A stretch of DNA of 64,000 nt from contig JAWUZG010000056.1 in assembly GCA_036785705.1 (NCBI GenBank), forward strand, positions 18,172,501 through 18,236,500, written 5' to 3'. A program made the position numbers and the translations under genes. Source of the stretch: Acanthornis magna. Its lineage: Eukaryota; Chordata; Aves; Passeriformes; Acanthizidae. Below the pieces are notes generated by a model. It was given only the letters and a program-made list of their open reading frames with translations, searched no databases and was not told the DNA's origin. Shown here piece by piece: positions 12,226-25,700 of the stretch. Within the stretch, counting starts at the first letter, position 1. Each line of letters opens with the position of its first letter.

Positions 12226-13653
12226 GTGAGCTGGGTTTGCAATCCTGCCATGCCCTGGATGTAAATGATCCGTGCCATTAACTCCGCAGCTCCCCGAGAC
12301 CTTCTGGCTCTGCCTTTCGCCGAGAACGGCGACTCGGGGGCCTTGGGCAGATGGGGCAGCAAAGCTGAGCAAACTGTTTAAATTATGTAAACGTTATTTA
12401 CACAAAGGGTCGTAAAAGGACCTGCAAGGGTTGGGGTTTTTGGGGGTTTTTTTGAACCTGTTTTCATCGGCCTCGCCCTGGATGTGGGTGCTGTGTCTCT
12501 AAGAATTTATCTGGGGGGGCGTCTCCAAAAGTCACGTGTGTGATACCATTATTTAGAGTTTTTTCAAAACAATTCTTATAAAATTGCCTTGATATTTAGG
12601 AAAGCAAGCGGCCTTGATGAATTCATTGGCTTCTCAGTAAGTAATTTTTACTGAGAGTCGTGGTTTAAAACACACCACTGGGTATATTTGCTGTCCTTAA
12701 AACTGAAGAGTTCACTGCAAACCTTTTAAATTAAAGGAGAATTGGGGAGAGGAGGAGGTTTGGAATAAAGAATATGGTTCTTGAGTAGAGGATACAAATC
12801 TGGAGGGTAAGAGATCCTAAAGCAGCAAAGCAAAGGGGAAAATCTCTTTTGAACTGTCCCACATCCCCCAAAAAACAAAATCATTAAAAAAGGAGAGACA
12901 TTTAGGCACAGCAGAAGAAATAAGCTTGAATTTTGTAAAAATATGAGCCACCTCAGCGTGAGCTGGGGCTGGGTGGGAGCAGCAATTCAGGGAGGTGTCC
13001 TTACCCAGGGCTGTGCCCTCAGCCCCACACAGAGCTGAGCTTTTGGGGTTTTGTGCCCCACGCCAGCAGAAGTGACCCAGTAAAACTGAATTGTGAACAG
13101 ATCATACAGGAGAAAGTATCTCCGAGGCCTGCCACAGCCTGTAACAAATACAGGCACAAAAAGCAGGCTGATGATCGGTTAATTAAAGTAACTAAATAAT
13201 TAAAGTTTGTGTAACAGAGGCCTCGGTTTTCAATAGGCTCAGCTTACAGAGACCAAGGGTATTTGGAGGGTTCTGCAGCACAGCCCTGGGTGAGGAGCTC
13301 CAGCTTTTATCCTCCCCAAAATATTGATGACAGACTGGTTTCAAACCAGAACGGAGGCAGAGGGAGGGCTAACCTGTGTTAGAATCTCCCCAGATGTCAA
13401 CCTGCAGCAGAAGTGATGGTGGCTAATAGCCTCGTTCTCCCTGGGGACACAGCTACTTTGGCCTGTCAGATTAGAGCTGCTGCCTCACACAGCTTGTGGG
13501 ACTTGATTATTTGAGGGCCTTGGAGTTATTTGTAGGGGAAGGTAAATTGTGTCCTTAATATCTCCAATTTACAGCGCGGCTCATTTGGTATTTTATACCC
13601 AATGTTGTGTTAGCTCTGCTTTCCAGTGGGGGAATTACTTCTTTAAAAAAAAA

Positions 13654-13705
<52 letters not shown>

Positions 13706-16700
13706 CAGACGAGGAGCAACTCTATATTATTTAAGCAATCAATTTGGAATAAGCATGAGAGATGTCAAGTGAACAGCACCGCAGAGTTGATGCCAGCTCC
13801 TCCATAAAGCCTGGCTGCTTGGCCACCATCCAATTAGTCAGTAGGCAGCTCCTGATGGTCACCTCCGTGCCACGTTATTGTGCTCCCTCATGCAGCTCGG
13901 CACAGCCCCCGAGAGCTAATTGCACCTGTTGCATGGAAAACTGGGACTGGTGGGATGAGAAACATGATCTTATAAACAGGTTAATGCTGGGTAATGAACT
14001 ATCACCCTGCAGGGGGATGGAAATAAATGGGCAAAAATGAAGGTAGGAACCCCAGGGTATTGCGTGCGCTCCCGAAGCTCTTCGGCTTCCGGTGGAGGTG
14101 AATTGCCCTCCGGTTTGGAGGATTCTTTGTGGGGAGCTGTGTCAGAATCCCTAGGAAAATGGGGATGGGCTCTGTGTGCCTCCTGAGCTGCCTGGGTTTC
14201 AGAGATCTCCGTGTTCACACACTTTTCACGGTCACAAACTGTCCCTACGTCCCATAAGGGAAGACTGTGGGGGGAGGAAATATCCATTCAGATTTTGATC
14301 ACTGTGCCTCCCATCAGTGCCTGATAAAGTTAAATAATGCACTGAACTTCTTCACTCTGTGATAAAAGAGGTAAAATACAATTCAATATTTAAACGTTTA
14401 AAATAAATGTTGTTTTGATGTGAATATTTTGTTTTATGCCACAGCATGAAGAAGCAGCCAAAGGAAAGGCCGGCACCTGAAGATTTAATGGTAAGTGAAA
14501 CCTCAGTTTGGATTTGTCTGTGAATGATTTTTAGTTGTTTATGTAGAAATGTATCTCTTTTTTTCTGCATTTTTCAGTGTATTTCTCTCTAAGCTCTTTC
14601 TGCTTGTGCAGCAATTCCATATTCACACAGGTGGAGTTATGATTCCACTGAAATTGTTGGGTATTTTGCTGTTACCTTCACTTGTGATTTGGGGAGTTAA
14701 TGCAGAACTTTCACAGCCAGTATTGAGTTTCAATCAAAACCATTTTGATGCTTGATACACATTTTTTTTTCCAGTTTGTATGTCCAGGGATTACAGCTTA
14801 ATGTAGGTCACTCTCTGTCAGCATTCGCCAGCCTTCACCTTCCCAAATGTGAAGATTGAAAGCAGAGGATGTGGTTAAAGCAGTGTTTTAGTGAAATGCA
14901 GGAGCCGCTGTTTCCCCTCACATTGGTGTAAAATCAAAGCAGATTGGCTGCAGAAGAATGGGAGAATATTTGGCCGTGGTGTGTCCATGGAAGGGTTCTC
15001 AGGGCTGGAATCTGAGCTCAGAACACAAATGACAATAGTCATTTCTTCAATTATTACCTATTGCTATTCACAGCAATTTATAGAGTCACAACTGACTGTT
15101 GTCAAATACTTTTGATTTTTAAACGTTTCCTTACTTTCCTTTAAACTCTGCTTGCTGCAACTGGAAACCATCATCGTTTATTTGCTGTGCATGAAATCCA
15201 CAGAAATAATTGTAATCTAGGAATAATTGTAATGGATTTTGCCAAGATAAAGACTCTGGTGCATCCTCTCATTTCTCGCTTCCACGCTGGGAGCTGCGAG
15301 GAGAATAAACAAGTGCTTCTATTGCAGCAATTCTCTAGTTAAAGGCTAATCTCTGCAGATGCCCGGGGCAGGTAGCTCACCATCCAGACTAGTCTCAGCT
15401 GAGATCCTGGTTAGGAAAGTGTTTAAATCTCATTCTGAGGGTATTAACTTCACTAGATCCGCGCTGGAAGTTGGGCACCTGCTTAAATTCCTCACTAAAA
15501 TGAGGCCCTCCACTTTGGGGTGTCTCACACCAGAGGCTTCCGCTGCCTGATTTTTGTCGTTTTTTTTATTCCCTTTTGATGGCTGGAAAATTCTTGCAGT
15601 TAGTCACATCTGAGAAAACTTGGAACAGGTTCTAGAGATGTAGACACATTTACCTTGTGCACTATTCTGCCATGGCTGGATGGCTCGGCTATTAAAACAA
15701 TGGAATGGGGTTTCATAAAAACCTCGATCTGTTTGTAAATGCACATTTTGGTGATGCAATAGGCCTGCCACTTATAAATAAAACATCTGCAGATCTCACA
15801 GCCCCCCAGAAGAGAGTGTGTGTGTGTGTTTGGAAGCAATAACACCACTCCAGGGTGTAGAGCCATAAAAATGAGGCCAAAGGGTGAGTGCCTGCAGTAC
15901 CAGGGAAGTGCACAGATTTATCTTTACAACTACATGCCCTGGAGGGTGCTAGTCCCCTTTAAAGGAGGTGTTTTGTGAAATTATTTGGAAATTCCAGCGC
16001 CTCTGGAAAAAAAAAGAAAAAAAAGCATTCCTACTTTTTAAACAATTTAATGCATTTTTCCCCTCATGCTTCTTTTTGTTCAGTTAGAAATGCACTCGCA
16101 ACAACAAGTAGTAAAGCAGGAGCTGCTCACCACTCAAACCCTTTATATTTTTGCTCTTTCCCAGTCTTGTCAAGGAGCGTTTTATTTATAAAATTAATAT
16201 CAATATATACATTAGAATTATGTAAACAGATACGCACAGCAAATCTGTGCCTGCATATGTGTATATAAATTAATATATTTGCATTTTATTTATAAAATTA
16301 ATATCAATATATACATTACAATTATGTACACAGATATGCACAGCAAATCTGTGCCTGAATCTGTGTATATAAATTAATATAATTGCATTTTATTTATAAA
16401 ATTAATATCAATATATACATTACAATTATGTACACAGATGCGCACAGCAAATCTGTGCCTGAATATGTGTATATAAATTAATATAATTGCTGGAATACAG
16501 GGCCACAAAAAAAGCTCTTAAGTACCCCAGAATCCCAGGATCATTGGGGTTGGAAAAGCCCTCCAGAGCCATCGAGTCCAGACTTTGATCCCCTCCTTGT
16601 CACACCCAGAGCAGAGCACTCGGTGCCACATCCAGTCATTCCCTGAACTCAAATATTCTGTGAATTCGAGAATTTCTCCCCACAATATCCTTCTGCTTCC

Positions 16701-19700
16701 CTGTCATCTGTTCCTGAAATTGCCATGTGATTCTGGTGGCTGTAAAGAGTGCACGGAGTGGTGTAAACAGTGGTGGATATAAGGAATACTCAGAGTGATG
16801 CAGAAAACCCTGGATCTTCAAGGTCACCTTATCACCGATTTAAATCAGAGCAGCATTTCACCTTGTTCACTGAATTTGGGGGTTTTTTTATTTAAAAGCA
16901 CAGTGCCAGCCATGCTGGAAGGTGTCACACACCACCATCCTTTCCTCCAGACAAACCAGAGCATCCATTCCCTCCCCTACAGACCCCACCCGTGCTGGAA
17001 GTCACTATTTTGTACCCAATTTAGGGTCATTAAAGACTGAAAGCAAAACGAAGGGAGCAGAACATCGATCTCTTTCTCCTCTCCTGATAATCAGTGAATT
17101 GTTAAATGCATTTGAAGAGCTGATTGGCAATACCTGGAGTGCCAGACTGGCACCTCCGCCAGGGCTGCAGCAGGGATGGATTCCCCTTTGTTTTATGAAA
17201 CCCAAAATGCCCATTTTGTCAGGAAACAGAGCCAAAATGAAATTTGGATGAAATTCCTGTTTAAAGTCAGGCTTTTCATTACCATAGATATCCACGTGCA
17301 GGTGAACACCGAATTTCCATCACAGCTGGCGTGGCTCAGGTTCCTGTATTGATTTATTTTATTATTTATTTATTTTATTATTTATTGACTCACTGCCCTT
17401 TCTGCCATGTAGCCATCCCCTAAACAAGACATCCCATTGGTTTTTTTGAATATGCATAATCAAATGAACTGACTTGTTCCACAGGAGTGAAATAAGGAAT
17501 TTCACCAAGTCATGGGGAAATTGTCCATCCAGGGAAAGGAACAACCTTGGAATTTACCAGGGGTCGTTCTAAACTTATTCCAAAATGCTGCTCCTAAGAG
17601 AAGGCAGAGACAGGCAGAGAGTCAATTAAATTGAATATATTCCTGTATTATCACAGGGAAGACTGCACAGCATATTCCTCTCTGTCTTTCCCTTTCTACC
17701 ACTAACATCTCAACAACTCTTCTGTATAAAGACATTTTTTCCCCTTGCACTTGTGTTTTTGGCCAGGAACATGGAGTTTTCTCTGTACAGGGCACATTTC
17801 AGAGTTGAGGTGTGGCAGCCCAGGGCAGGTTCAGTCTCCCTGGTGCCCAGGGCAGGAAGGTTCAGTCTCCTGCAGGTGCCCAGGGCAGGTTCAAACCCCT
17901 GCAGGTGCCCAGGGAAGGAAGGTTCAGCCTCCCTGGTGCCCAGGGAAGGAAGGTTCAAACCCCTGCAGGTGCCCAGGGAAGGAAGGTTCAGTCTCTCTGG
18001 TGCCCAGGGAAGGTTCAAAGCCCTGCTGGTGCCCAGGGAAGGTTTAAACCCCTGCAGGTGCCCAGGGAAGGAAGGTTCAGCCTCTCTGGTGCCCAGGGAA
18101 GGTTCAAACCCCTGCAGGTGCCCAGGGAAGGAAGGTTCAGCCTCTCTGGTGCCCAGGGAAGGTTTAAACCCCTGCAGGTGCCCAGGCAAGGAAGGTTCAG
18201 TCTCTCTGATGCCCAGGGAAGGTTCAAACCCCTGCAGGTGCCCAGGGAAGGAAGGTTCAGCCTCCCTGGTGCCCAGGAAAGCTCCTCAGGCCGGGCTGGC
18301 TGCAGGGCCGTGCCTGGCACTGTATTTACGCTATTCTCCCGAAGCTTTCCATTCTAAGCTCTATTTAATGGAATCTATGCATAGTAAGTAATCAGGTCAG
18401 AGAGAAGCAACATCCCCTGTTTGAGATCAATCGCTGGCTAATACTTTATCTAGGCCACTTTATTATCTCATGCTGATTCCATTGCCATTCTCCTCCTCCT
18501 TTGTAGCCTGCACTTCAGCTGTGGTAAAAGTACGGCTCGCATACATATTAAAAACATATACCCATTCTATCTGTATGTAAATGTGGGAGACACAGCTGGA
18601 TATTGCAGGAGTTTGATTTACTAATAGTTATTATCTGTTCTAGCTGTTCGGAGGCAAAGAGAGTTGCAGAAAACAAGCTAGCGCAGAAATTGCCTTTATG
18701 ATATCACTGCCCTGCTTTGGTAATTGTTTAAAATCTCTTCTTTAGCTGCGAGCTTGGCCTTTTCTTCTGCAGATTGGCCGTGGGTTTTTTGGAATTGTTG
18801 GAGTCTCTCGGTGAGGCTTTTTTTTTTTTTTTTTGGTAGTACAGCGTTGAACTCTTCCGTGCCGCATCTGACTATCGAAACGAAAGGCATTTGTGTGAAG
18901 AAATTGTGTTTGAAATAGCAAAAGTCAGGAATGGAGCAGTTATTCTGTTCTGCTTTCTGTGGAGGCGTCAGAGCACAGTCTTTAGGATGCTGCTGGAATT
19001 CTCAAGGAAGGATTGGTCAGAGGGCCCAGTCACCTCCTGCACTCCATTATTTTGCACAGATCTGATGGTTTTTGTTCAGGTTGTCAGATTTTAAACACAT
19101 CCAGGAGCTTTTCTCCATTTTAAAATTTCAACTCCTGATGCTTTTTACGTTGGTGTTTGATTAATTTAGAGGGTTGTGTGATAAATTGTACATCACCTGT
19201 GTCAAAGCCACTGACTTGCTGGGAAACGTTCTCCTTTGGTATGTTATTTTAATGCCTAATACAGTTTTGAAATTCCCTATTCCTGTACATCCAGCAATCC
19301 CAGTCTCCATTCCAGGAATGACTCTAGACCAGGCACCCTGGTTTTATTGCCTATAATGTTTTTTTTTTCCAGATAAATAGTAGTTTGTGTATTTAAATAT
19401 CTTAAGAAACATGTCAAGACGTTAGAGACTCTCAAAAATGGATCCTGGCTGCCTCTTCACACATCTCCAACAAGCACAGGAAATTAGAAATGTGGAGCTT
19501 TCAAGTGGCTGTATTTTAAGCAGCTGTATTTTATGTGGCTTTATTTTGGAGGGTCTGGACAGAGCTAAACATATTTGCAGTTGGTTGTGTTAAACCCCTG
19601 GTTTCAGCTCTCAGGAAACACTTTTGTGGTTTAAACAAACAAATGGAGGATCAGCATAATCCTGCCTGGATTTTCATCTAAACCCTCAGAATAAAGCCAA

Positions 19701-22700
19701 TAAAACTCTGCTGCTTAGGTTCGTCAATAAAAGGGCTTTCCCCAGCAGCGTTAGAGCAGTGACATCACTGAGCAGCCGAGGCTGGGCTTGGCCTTTTGGG
19801 ACAGCCCAGAGGGCTCTGTGTGCTCTGCTTCCAGCAGAGATGGTGTGAAATCAGCTCTGCACATCCATGGTGGCTGGCTGCACCTCTCCAGATGTTTGGG
19901 CATCCCTGCTGGATCACAGCAAGCCGAGGATTTTCCCTCTCAGCTCCATTTTTATCCCGAGCTGGTGCAGGATCTCCCATCAGGGCTGGTTTGTCCACAT
20001 CAAACAGGCTCTGCTCGGAGCTGTGATGGATGGCTTTGTCTGCAGTGCTCAGCCTCTGCTCTGTCACAGTCACTCACTCCATGACAAGGAGGAGCTCTGA
20101 CAGACTCCAGACCCATGCAGATGTGAAGGAAAAGGCTCCCTCCTGACTTCCCAAGGGAAAAATACAGAGCCAAGGGTTCTAGCTGTTGTAAATATAGAAT
20201 TGTTCCGGTTGGAAAAGGTTTTTTAACCTTCCAGTTCAACCATGGAATTCGGGTGATAAATAATAAGCTGGATCTTCAATCTCTCAGTTCAGACATTCAG
20301 TGGACAAGGAGTTCTGGGTCAGATCCTGGAGGCACTGGAGGCAACACCAAAATTTATGTTGAGAGCTCAGGATGCTCCTGTCACTGTGTGTTCATTGTCT
20401 TCCTTGCTCAAGGTAGCTTAAGAGGAAAAAAATTACATTTTTTAGGTGGCAGCATTGCCCGCTGAGCTGGAATTGGGAAAGGTGGGTCAAGGATATTTCC
20501 CCCTTAAAAAAAAAAGGGGGAGAAAAAGCCATCTCTGTCCTGGGGGGTATGAGTTGTGCTTGTCACTTGAGAAATCAGCTCTTAAAATGGAGAAATCCTT
20601 TGTGTGAGTGCCACCAAACCCAGCAGTGACCCAGAGGAAGGTGGTGCCGAGGTTCAGGGCTGAGCTCTGGGGTTCCAAGCGTCCCCTCCACCCCCAGCCT
20701 CCTGTCCCCATGGCCGTGGGCTCACCCCAACCCTGCAGCAGACAGGAACATCTGAGTTCCCTTTTCCAGCATGCCCCAGAGCTGCACAGCACAGCATTCC
20801 CAGCGAAATGTGGAAAGGAATAACTCGAGTTGGCTCCAAGAGGTGTTGAAAATCTAAGGAAATTGGACAAAAACAAATTGGCAACAGCTTAGAGGGATAC
20901 AGTTCATATTTTTGGTTCCTCAAGTCTCCTGGGCTTTGCAGTTTAATTTGAGCAAATGTTTCATTTGGCACTGCTGGTTGTTCAGTAGTTCTCCAGGCAC
21001 AGGGACAAATATTTACATCTCACTCATTTTGGTAGCAGAATTGCAAATCTTTCAATTACTGGATATTGAGAAGTTGTGCGTTTGCCTTGTTGATGTTTTA
21101 TGTCAGCTGTCTTCCCTACGTATTTATTTTTTTAAAATTCATAAAAATAAATCTGTTCGCAGTTCCAAAATAAGGCCCATATCTTTAAATCCCAGAATAT
21201 TGTCCTTTCTACTCATTCCAAATTCATCAAGGAATTTGCTCTGACAGGCAACTGTTGAAATCCATGTACGATTTTTATTTGTATAATGAAATTGGCATTT
21301 TAAATGTGTTCAGACGCTCTGCACAGATTAAAAGGGCTGCTGCTCGTGCAGTACCAGCTACTTGTGGGTCTCTAGTCCAATTAGCACCTCAGGACACTCC
21401 TGCAGTATTAAATAAGAGTAATAATTGCCTATGAATAAGCGGTGTATAAAGCAGGAGATAGAGATATGGCTTCTTAGTGACCTGTGTGCATTATGCCTCA
21501 AATCCCTTAATCAGATTTGTGCCGCTTGATTCTTCCATCCGCAGAAATTCAGCTGGAGGATCAGGGCCTAAAGTAGTAAAAAATCAATTAATACGACTTT
21601 CTAATTTGTGCGCTTGACAAAAAAAAAAAAAAAGAAAAAAGAAAAGAAAAAACCACGCATATAAATAGGGGACATTTTTCTCCTGAAGAGGGGCCGTGCT
21701 GAAAGATTTTTTAATTGGATTTTCATTGTGATTGACAGCGCTTGATTATGACAGTAACTTTATTTGGCTGGACTGTTAGAGCCCCCTTGTTCAGGGTGGG
21801 TTTTTTATTTTTTTTTTTTTTTTTCCTTTTTTTTCCCCCCCATCAAAGGGCTTTTCTCTCCCCGGAATTCCCGTCGGAGCACGGAGCCTGTGAAAGAAAG
21901 AGCCTTTTAGCACCTTTGTTGTGCCATCCCCGGTGACACTGGGCCCAGCTGGTGGCGGTGGCAGGACACAAAGAGCTGCATCTCCCCGGTCTCCATCATT
22001 CTGAGAGCCCCAGAAACCTGTTGAGGATTAGAAGTAGCTTTAGATGTGAAATGAGTGTTAAGTATTAGTAATCGGGAGATTAGGGCCCCGGGGACAACGG
22101 GAGATAAACAACCGCAATTAAGGCAAATCTGCCAGAGTAAACAAAATTGAGCAGAAACAGATGCCCTCGCCATTTTGGGGGATTGATTGGAGGGCACCGA
22201 GGAATCGATTTTTGTCTTGTTTACACTTCCAAACCCTGGTGATAAACTGGGAGGCTAAATATTTCATAGCGCCTGATTTTAGTTAATTTTTCTCGGCTCC
22301 TCACAGTGACCAGGCCCGGCCTCGCTCAGCCTTCACAGGGAGCAGCTAATTGCCTATGAAGGGCCCCTGTGTTTAAATGGGCTTGACAGGAATTTAAATT
22401 TTGTTTCAATCAACCTCTGCGCTCACAGCCTGCTCCAGTTTCTAATTTTTAAATTAAACATGATTTTTTTTTAAAATTTATTTATTTTTTCGTTAAGCCG
22501 CGGCCTCCCCTCCGGAGCTGGCTGCTCGTGCACCCGGCCGGGGCAGCGCTGGGAACACACAGCTTTATTCGGGCTGGAACACCAAAACACAGCCCTGGAA
22601 AAGTTCATTGTCCCATAAATGTGCATCTGCCCACTCGGATTTGATGGGAGATGTTGGGGGAGACGCTCGAAACAAAAATCGGGGTGGGCATGTGCCTGCT

Positions 22701-25700
22701 GGGCTGGGGAGAGCTGAGTTCCCCCCAGGGAAAGCCTCCCTGTTGTATTCAAACACAACCCCCAGAGTGGAAATGCTGCTCGTGGCCTCCTCAGTGACCT
22801 TGGAAGGAATTTGTATTTTTATTTTTTTTCCCCAAGCCAACCGGTGGTGATGTATTTTGCCTTCTCCGTGTTTTCGGCAGGGCTCTGTGAGTTTATTCCA
22901 ACATCGTTTCATACCTGAGCTTTCTCTCTGCTCCTCAGCCGAGGGGATTTGGCAGCACGTTCCCCCAGATCATTTAATACTTTATTTAGTCCCTTTACAG
23001 AGCCTGGCAAGCGCAGGGATGTTATTTTGCACTCCGTGCAGGCAGCGTGTGGCCGTGGAATGCAGGATGATCGTAGTGGCACTTTTAAAAACAACTTGTT
23101 CATTTGCAGAAACTTCATCACAAAAATGCTAACGAAGTACGGGCTGTTTCATTCTCCCTTTTTGCTTCCAGCCACATCATTTTCAGGGTTTTTTTGCTTA
23201 ATTGTTGTTATTTGTGTGTGTGTGTGTGCGTGTATGCACACAGCATTTTCTTCTCCGAGGTTTGGGTGAAAAACATTTAGGAGATTGTTTCAGTTTACTT
23301 CAGCTTAGTAATTTGCTTAGCAATTTTTTTTTCCCCAGTAGAAAAACTTGGGGGAAACAGTAATTTTCTTCACCCTTCTTCCCCAGTCTGGGGGCACACT
23401 TAGTCCTCATTTGAAGGCAGTGCTGTAGGGAACATTTAGTCCTCATTTGAAGGAAATACTGTAGGGAACATTTAGTCCTTGTTTGAAGGAAATACTGTGT
23501 CAGCTTTCAATTCCTGATGAGCTCCTTTCGGTGCCACCGAGCCCATTCCTGGGCTGGGGCTGGGACTGGTGCAGGTGCAGCTCCGTTGGATCAGAGTGCA
23601 GCTCGGGTGTACCTTTCTGCAGGGAATCTCTGCTCTTCCCCAGCCCCACTCCTTCATTCCCATCCCAGCCCGCTCTTGAAGCACAAATTGAGCTGATTTC
23701 AAACAAACCCACCCCAGATATGCCTTTCTGCAGGGAATCTCTGCTCTTCCCCAGCCCCACTCCTTCCTTCTCATCCCAGCCAGGTCTTGAAGCTTGAATT
23801 GAGCTGATTTCAAACAAACCCACCCCAGATATGCCTTTCTGCTGGGAATCTCTGCTCTTCCCGAGCCCCACTCCTTCATTCCCATCCCAGCCAGCTCTTG
23901 AAGCTCGAATTGAGCTGATTTCAAACAAACCCACACCTGATATGCCTTTCTGCAGGGAGTCTCTGCTCTTCTCGAGCCCCAGTCCTTCCTTCTCATCCCA
24001 GCCAGGTCTTGAAGCACAAATTGAGCTGATTTCAAACAAACCCACACCAGATATGCCTTTCTGCAGGGAATCTCTGCTCTTCCCAAGCCCCAGTCCTTCC
24101 TTCTCATCCCAGCCAGGTCTTGAAGCACAAATTGAGCTGATTTCAAACAAACCCACACCAGATACGCCTTTCTGCAGGGAATCTCTGCTCTTCCCGAGCC
24201 CCACTCCTTCATTCCCATCCCAGCCAGCTCTTGAAGCTCGAATTGAGCTGATTTCAAACAAACCCACACCAGATATGCCTTTCTGCAGGGAATCTCTGCT
24301 CTTCTCGAGCCCCACTCCTTCCTTCTCATCCCAGCCAGGTCTTGAAGCACAAATTGAGCTGATTTCAAACAAACCCACCCCAGATACGCCTTTCTGCAGG
24401 GAATCTCTGCTCTTCTCGAGCCCCACTCCTTCATTCCCATCCCAGCCAGCTCTTGAAGCTCGAATTGAGCTGATTTCAAACAAACCCACACCAGAAGATG
24501 TGCCTTTCTGCAGGGAATCTCTGCTCTTCCCGAGCCCCACTCCTTCATTCCCATCCCAGCCAGGTCTTGAAGCTCGAATTGAGCTGATTTCAAACAAACC
24601 CACCCCAGATATGCCTTTCTGCTGGGAATCTCTGCTCTTCCCAAGCCCCACTCCTTCATTCCCATCCCAGCCAGCTCTTGAAGCTCGAATTGAGCTGATT
24701 TCAAACAAACCCACACCAGATATGCCTTTCTGCAGGGAATCTCTGCTCTTCCCAAGCCCCAGTCCTTCCTTCTCATCCCAGCCAGGTCTTGAAGCACAAA
24801 TTGAGCTGATTTCAAACAAACCCACACCAGATATGCCTTTCTGCAGGGAATCTCTGCTCTTTCCCAGCCCCACTCCTTCTCATCCCAGCCAGGTCTTGAA
24901 GCTCGAATTGAATTGATTTCAAACAAACCCACACCAGAAGATGTGCCCTTCTGCTGGGAATTTCCGCTCTTCCCGAGCCCCACTCCTTCATTCCCATCCC
25001 AGCCAGGTCTTGAAGCTCGAATTGAGCTGATTTCAGATGAACCCACACAGAAGATGTGCTCCAGGCACACACCTAATGAGCTCCAGCCCCTGATGGGCAC
25101 TGGGGCCACAAACCAGAGCAGAGCTGGGCAAAAGTCAAACCTCTTCCCTCCCCGAAATGTTGCACCAACCATTTCACTCGGCAGATCTGCTGCTGTTGTC
25201 GACAGCTTGCTAATGTTGACAGACTCCATCAGCCCTGGGCCACTCTCCCCATTCCTCTTCTGCAGCTCTTCTTAACCTCAGCAGCACTTGCAGAAGTAAA
25301 CTCCAATTACATTTCGGTTGCTTTAGTTTGTTTTAAGAGTCATAACACAAAAAACCGAAATACCTTTGCCGGGAGTTGGCTCGTTTTTAGCCGAGGAATG
25401 CCAAGGACAGTTATCGGTTTAACAACAAATATCAAAAGCAGAACTGCTGTGGAAAGAATGATCTGCAGATGGGCAAATAGATTCCTCTGTGCCACGGCCA
25501 AAGCCAAAACTCTGCAGTAAATTTAAGACCAGTCTATGCTACAGGAAGGGAACAAACAGCAGAGCAGGAGGAGGAGGTTGAGTTGTGTGAAGTCAGGCCC
25601 ATGGAGTGGAGCTGCTCTGATTCCCACTGATCTGGCCTGGAAAATTCCCTCCTGACCCTCTGTGTGCTGACGAGCTGCCAGCTTGGGCACATCAGTCAAG

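Noticed and set aside
23472..25229. 585-codon minus-strand frame (and 457 and 361-codon companions)
   Set aside because: Lies in the 111-bp tandem array; several frames of the unit are stop-free on both strands and the frame shifts between unit phases without closing. No known domain.
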